Below, one piece after another: positions 3,961 to 7,703 of a DNA stretch of 7,703 nucleotides. Both the position numbers and the translations under genes were made by a program. The DNA is from Vulcanimicrobiota bacterium (GTDB taxonomy: Bacteria > Vulcanimicrobiota > Vulcanimicrobiia > Vulcanimicrobiales > Vulcanimicrobiaceae): the NCBI GenBank assembly GCA_019233415.1, contig JAFAMK010000304.1:1-7703 (forward strand), read 5' to 3'. The notes below the pieces were generated by a model. That model was not told where the DNA came from and did not search any database. It saw only the letters and a program-made list of their open reading frames with translations. Every line of letters begins with the position of its first letter. The stretch's first letter is position 1.

Positions 3961-6900
3961 TTAGGCTGGCGTCGCTGCCGGTGTTGGTGGGTGCTCTGCT
4001 CCGGTGTGGCCGTTGGGGTGTGGGGCGAGGTCGGGGTCGGATTCGAGTTGGTGGGTGGCGTGGAAGTGTTCGGGGGCGAGGATCATGTACATGATCGGGA
4101 CGAGGAGCAGCGTGAGGATGAGGCTGCTCATGATGCCGCCGATGACGACGACGCCGAGGCTCGAGCGGACGCTGGAGCCGGGTTCGAGGGCGAGGGCGAG
4201 GGGAATGTTGCCGGCGACGACCGAGATGCTGGTCATGATGATCGGGCGGAAGCGGATGAACGCGCTTTCTTGGATCGCTTCGAGCTTCTTGCGGCCGCGT
4301 TCGCGCAAGGTGTTCGCGTAGTCGACGAGCAGGATGCCGTTTTTCGTCACGATGCCGACGAGTAGGATCGTGCCGATGAGGGAGAAGAGGTTCAGGGTTT
4401 CGCGCGTGAGGGCGAGTGCGCCGAGTGCGCCGACGGCGGCGACCGGGACCGAGAACAGGATGATCAGCGGCGTGCGGTAGCTGTTGTAGAGCGCGACCAT
4501 CAGCAAGAAGACCAGCACGACGGAGAGGATGAGCGAGCCGCCGAGGCCCTGCAGCGTCTGCCCCATCAGGTCTTGCTGGCCGAGCGGACGCGGGCGCACC
4601 ACGATGTTGCGCGGGAGCTTCAGGGTGTCGAGCCGCTTTTGGAAGGCCGCCTGCACGTTCGAGAGCGAGTAGCCCGGCGCGACGTTCGCGCTGACGTCGA
4701 CGACGGTGTTGCGGTCGACGCGCGAGACGAGCGGCGGGACCGGCGACCACGTCATCGAGCTGAAGTCGCCGAGGTGAACGATGTTCCCGTTCGCCGCGCG
4801 GACGGGGATCGTGGCGAACTCGGCGAGGCTCGTCTGATTTTGCAGCGGGTAGATCACCTGGACCTGTTCGAGTCCGTCGACCGTCTCGAACTGGGTCGCG
4901 ATCGCGCCGCCGAACGCGGCGCGCGCGGCGGTCGTTGCGGTGCCGATGCTCACGTTCAGCGCGCGCGCTTTCGCGCGGTCGAACATCAGCTCGACTTGCG
5001 GTTCGAGCGCCGACGCCGCGCTGTAGACGTTCGCCGAACCCGGCGTCGCCTGCAGCAGCGAATAGACCTGGTCGGCGTACTTCGTCGGGTCGCCGCCCTG
5101 CACGTCGGTGACCAGCTCGTCGATCGGCTGCGCATTGCCGCCGCCGGTCCCGGTCGCCGGGATGACGACGACCTGCGTGTTCGGCAGCGCCTTCGCCGCG
5201 ATCTGGCGATAGCGTTGGACCCACTCGATCGTCGAGTGCTTGCGGTCGTCCTTGAGCCAGACGTGAACCTGACCGACGTTTCCTTCGACGAGGATGCCGC
5301 CGAACGGCGAGGCGTAGCCGCCGGCGATCGCCGTGTCGGCGTCGATGTCCGGCAGGTTGCGAATCTGGCGTTCCAGCGTGAGCACGGCCCTTGTGGTCGT
5401 CGTCAGCGGCGTGCCGACCGGGTAGGTGATCTGCGCGTAGATTTCGCCGCGGTCGACCGACGGGATGAACTCCGAGCCGACGAGCCCGAACGGAACGAGC
5501 AGCATCGCGAAGACGAACGAGCCCAGGCAGAACGCGACGACGAGCGTGCGGTGGCGCAGCGCCAAAGGCAGCGCGCGGTGCGCGTACCAGTCGCGCAGCC
5601 CGTGAAAACCGCGTTCGAACGCGCGGATGATGTAGGGCGGCTTCCAGTTTCCTTTGAGCGCCCACTTGCCGGCGAGCGTCGGGGTGATCGTGAACGAGAC
5701 GAACAGCGAGGTCAGCGTCGAGACGACGACGACGATCCCGAACTCGGCGAGGTTGCGGCCGACCTGGCCTTGGAGGAACGCGATCGGCAGGAAGACGACG
5801 ACGTCGACCAGCGTGATGACGATCGCCGCCATCCCGATCTCGCTGCGCCCGCTGATCGCCGCTTCGGTCGGTGGCTGCCCCATCTCGAAGTGGCGCTCGA
5901 TGTTTTCGAGTACGACGGTCGAGTCGTCGACAAGGATGCCGACGACCAGCGTCATCCCGAGCAGCGAGATCGTGTCGATGGTGAGCCCCATCAGCTTCAT
6001 CACGAACAGCGAGACGCACAGCGACGACGGGATCGCGACCAGCACGACGATCGCGTTGCGCCACGAGCCGAGGAAGAAGAGCATCACGATCCCGGTCAGC
6101 GCGATCCCCTCGCCCAGCGTGCGAAAGACGCTGTCGATCTGCTGCGCGGTGTACTTCGACTGGACATTGATGACGTTGAACGTAATGTCGGGGAACTGCG
6201 CGCGGATGCGCGGCAGCGCCGCCAGGACGTGGTCGGATGCGGTGACTTCGGACGACGCCGAGGCCTTCTGGACTTGCATGAAAATGCCCGACGTGCCGTT
6301 GATCGACGCGATCTGGCGGCGCGGCTCGTAGCCGTCGACGACGCTCGCGACGTCGCCGACGCGCAGCACCTGCGTCGCCGCCGTCCACGGGTCAAGGCCG
6401 GTCAGCGGTGAGGATGCACCGGGCGTTGCGGGTGCGGCGAGCGGGAGGCCGAGGATCGACTGCGGCGAGGTGATGTCGCCGCGAATGTCGATTTGCGTCT
6501 CGCGGTTCGCGCCGTAGGCGATCCCGCCCGGTGCGCGCGTGTTGCTGCCGCCGACCGTCGTGACGACGTCGTTGAGCGTGAGGTCATACGCGGCGAGCTT
6601 GTGCGGGTCGACGACGACCTCGTAGGCCGGCGTCACGGTGCCGCCCGTCGTCACGCCCGAGACGTCGGCGACCTGCTCGATCGCCGGCGCGATGCGGCCG
6701 CTCGCGATCAGCGAGAGCTGGTTCGCGCTCAGCGACGACGAGGAGAGGCCGATCGTGACGACCGTCGCCTCGGACGGGTCGCGGATCGCGAGCGTCGGCG
6801 GCTGCAGGTCGCTCGGCAAGTTGTGCTCGGCCTGCGTCAGCGCTTTCTGCGTGTTGACGAGGTCGGTGTTCTGGTCGGAGGTGATCAGGAACGTCGCCGT

Positions 6901-7173
6901 GATCGTCGCCTGGCCGGCCTGAATGTTCGAACTGAGCGTCTGCAGGTTCTGCGTGCCGGCGATCGCGTCTTCGATCGGCTTGACGATGCTGTCGCGCATG
7001 ACGCTGGTCGACGCGCCGGAGTAGGAGGTCGAGATGCTGACCGTCGGCTGCGAGACGTTCGGGAACTGCTGCTGGACCAGCGTCGCCGCGGCGAGCCCGC
7101 CGGCGAGCGTCATCAGCGCCAGGAGGACGAAGACCAGCGTCGGGCGCCGGACGAAGAGCGTCGTCAACCACAT
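3961..7173 (-). CDS. RND-family multidrug-type efflux permease (AcrB/MdtB-like, HAE1 type)
   Basis: This 1070-residue inner-membrane pump is complete; AcrB is 1049. It drives export from the periplasm or outer leaflet using the proton gradient, with an adaptor and an outer-membrane channel. MWLTTLFVRRPT and TM1 (about 11-31) are followed by a large periplasmic loop, TM2-TM6 (about 354-498), TM7 (545-565), a second loop and TM8-TM12 (about 879-1032). Proton-relay residues are present: Asp416-Asp417 in TM4 (GILVDDSTVVLENIE), Lys944 in TM10 (IVTKNGILLVDYA), and Arg976 in RFRPIIMTS. SGRSEIGMA and the FLPIAFLQG helix are also typical. The HAE1 rather than heavy-metal type is inferred from overall motif style; the substrate is unknown. 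The C-terminal tail (1035-1070) is long and His/Pro-rich. ATG7173 follows the adaptor stop by 1 nt (TAACATG), indicating coupled translation. No outer-membrane factor or regulator is visible. Confidence 0.95.
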   Translation of the reverse strand: MWLTTLFVRRPTLVFVLLALMTLAGGLAAATLVQQQFPNVSQPTVSISTSYSGASTSVMRDSIVKPIEDAIAGTQNLQTLSSNIQAGQATITATFLITSDQNTDLVNTQKALTQAEHNLPSDLQPPTLAIRDPSEATVVTIGLSSSSLSANQLSLIASGRIAPAIEQVADVSGVTTGGTVTPAYEVVVDPHKLAAYDLTLNDVVTTVGGSNTRAPGGIAYGANRETQIDIRGDITSPQSILGLPLAAPATPGASSPLTGLDPWTAATQVLRVGDVASVVDGYEPRRQIASINGTSGIFMQVQKASASSEVTASDHVLAALPRIRAQFPDITFNVINVQSKYTAQQIDSVFRTLGEGIALTGIVMLFFLGSWRNAIVVLVAIPSSLCVSLFVMKLMGLTIDTISLLGMTLVVGILVDDSTVVLENIERHFEMGQPPTEAAISGRSEIGMAAIVITLVDVVVFLPIAFLQGQVGRNLAEFGIVVVVSTLTSLFVSFTITPTLAGKWALKGNWKPPYIIRAFERGFHGLRDWYAHRALPLALRHRTLVVAFCLGSFVFAMLLVPFGLVGSEFIPSVDRGEIYAQITYPVGTPLTTTTRAVLTLERQIRNLPDIDADTAIAGGYASPFGGILVEGNVGQVHVWLKDDRKHSTIEWVQRYRQIAAKALPNTQVVVIPATGTGGGNAQPIDELVTDVQGGDPTKYADQVYSLLQATPGSANVYSAASALEPQVELMFDRAKARALNVSIGTATTAARAAFGGAIATQFETVDGLEQVQVIYPLQNQTSLAEFATIPVRAANGNIVHLGDFSSMTWSPVPPLVSRVDRNTVVDVSANVAPGYSLSNVQAAFQKRLDTLKLPRNIVVRPRPLGQQDLMGQTLQGLGGSLILSVVLVFLLMVALYNSYRTPLIILFSVPVAAVGALGALALTRETLNLFSLIGTILLVGIVTKNGILLVDYANTLRERGRKKLEAIQESAFIRFRPIIMTSISVVAGNIPLALALEPGSSVRSSLGVVVIGGIMSSLILTLLLVPIMYMILAPEHFHATHQLESDPDLAPHPNGHTGAEHPPTPAATPA

Positions 7174-7174
7174 G

Positions 7175-7703
7175 TTACTGCTGCGCCACCTGGCGGTGAT
7201 GAGCGCCCCGGGCGCCTTCGGTGCGCACGCGTGCTCCGTCGGTGAGGCCGAGCTGGCCGTTCGCGATCACCGGCGCGCCGGCCGGCAGCCCGACGACGAT
7301 CGCGTTCTTCGCGTCCTGCGCAACCGTCGTGACGTGCACCGTGCTCGCTGCACCGTCGCGCACGACCTGCACGCTCGAGTCGGTCGTGTCGAGAAACGCC
7401 GTCGCCGGAATGCGGATTCCGCTCGCGCCCGGAAGCGGCGCCGTCCCCGTGACGACCATCCCCGGCCGCAGCGTGCCGCGCGCGTTGTCGACCAGCACCT
7501 TGACGACGAAGTTCGTCGTCCCCGGCTGCACCGCGTTCAGCACGCCGACGACGGTTCCGTGCAACGTCGTGCCGGGGAGCGAGTCGGCGCTCAGCGCGAC
7601 GCTGCTGCCGTTGCGAATCCCGACGATCTGCGAGCCGGCCCCGTTCAGCGCCGCGTAGACGTGGTCGATCTGCTGCAGCGTGAACAGCGTTCGCGTGCCC
7701 GGA
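7175..7703 (-). CDS. RND efflux periplasmic adaptor (membrane fusion protein), C-terminal part
   Basis: Only the last 176 codons and TAA stop are inside the window; the frame is open to the right edge, so the gene starts outside. The visible part opens with TRTLFTLQQIDHVYAALNGAG and continues ALSADSLPGTTLHGTVVGVL, then NFVVKVLVDNARGTLRPGMVV. This is the beta-barrel domain pattern of HlyD/AcrA-type adaptors ('L..V...V...V.....I..G..V.....ALPG....G.V......D..T....V...NP.G.LRPGM'). The membrane-proximal domain follows (IRIPATAFLDTTDSSVQVV to VIANGQLGLTDGARV). The adaptor bridges the inner-membrane pump and the outer-membrane channel. A TTG at 7564 is an internal leucine, not a start. It is the upstream gene of a two-gene operon with the permease, 1 nt apart. 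The lipoyl and hairpin regions and any signal or lipid anchor are not visible. Confidence 0.9.
   Translation of the reverse strand, partial: PGTRTLFTLQQIDHVYAALNGAGSQIVGIRNGSSVALSADSLPGTTLHGTVVGVLNAVQPGTTNFVVKVLVDNARGTLRPGMVVTGTAPLPGASGIRIPATAFLDTTDSSVQVVRDGAASTVHVTTVAQDAKNAIVVGLPAGAPVIANGQLGLTDGARVRTEGARGAHHRQVAQQ

Noticed and set aside
3956..3967. Hairpin AGCC-GTTA-GGCT at the convergent junction as a terminator
   Set aside because: Only 4 bp with no T-tract on either strand; too weak to call.
3755..6388. 877-codon open frame on the - strand in another frame
   Set aside because: Arg/Ala/Pro/His-rich product, overlaps the true RND frame and the end of the PH-like gene; an alternate-frame artefact of high GC.
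4573..6411. 612-codon open frame on the + strand opposite the RND permease
   Set aside because: Its product is a Arg/Asp/Val-rich string with no fold-like pattern; it is the antisense shadow of GC-rich codons in a well-recognised pump gene.
1..7703. CRISPR arrays, insertion sequences, tRNA genes, attachment sites
   Set aside because: No spaced direct repeats, transposase-like frames, terminal inverted repeats or tRNA cloverleaf were seen apart from the tRNA-like part of tmRNA.

Overview
This is a GC-rich (roughly two-thirds G+C by eye), gene-dense bacterial window. RND efflux, an adaptor protein, a lipoprotein-like gene and a quinone-linked dihydroorotate dehydrogenase point to a didermic, respiring bacterium. 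GTG starts are frequent. The style of the proteins made me think of a little-cultured phylum such as Eremiobacterota/WPS-2, but that is only an impression and cannot be settled from this window.

Left part (1-2913, all + strand, probably one transcription unit): the 3' end of uvrC; a small Phage_holin_4_2-type (YvlD-like) membrane protein; a tiny Gly/Ala/Ser-rich putative lipoprotein ending in a GGFGE motif; an ATP-grasp peptide ligase of the glutathionylspermidine-synthase-like YgiC/YjfC family; and class 2 pyrD. Gaps are 9, 0, -32 and 17 nt. The lipoprotein-ligase pair resembles the enterobacterial ygiB-ygiC and yjfM-yjfC pairs. It is the most interesting protein system here: the ligase may act on the lipoprotein's glycine-rich tail. 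PyrD is otherwise canonical but has Cys where class 2 enzymes have the catalytic Ser, and Asp where an orotate-binding Asn is expected.

Middle part (2914-3953, + strand): a gap with little coding potential carries an extended -10 promoter, then an ssrA gene for tmRNA (3133-3489) with a complete 7-bp acceptor stem, encoded CCA and a short tag, ANNEYALAA. Its T-loop lacks the usual TTCRA. A strong terminator hairpin follows, then a small PH-like gene of unknown function.

Right part (3961-7703, - strand): a tripartite efflux module with a complete RND permease and, upstream of it, the C-terminal part of its periplasmic adaptor (cut by the window end), separated by 1 nt. It converges on the PH-like gene with a 7-nt gap. 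No mobile element, CRISPR array or tRNA gene was seen.
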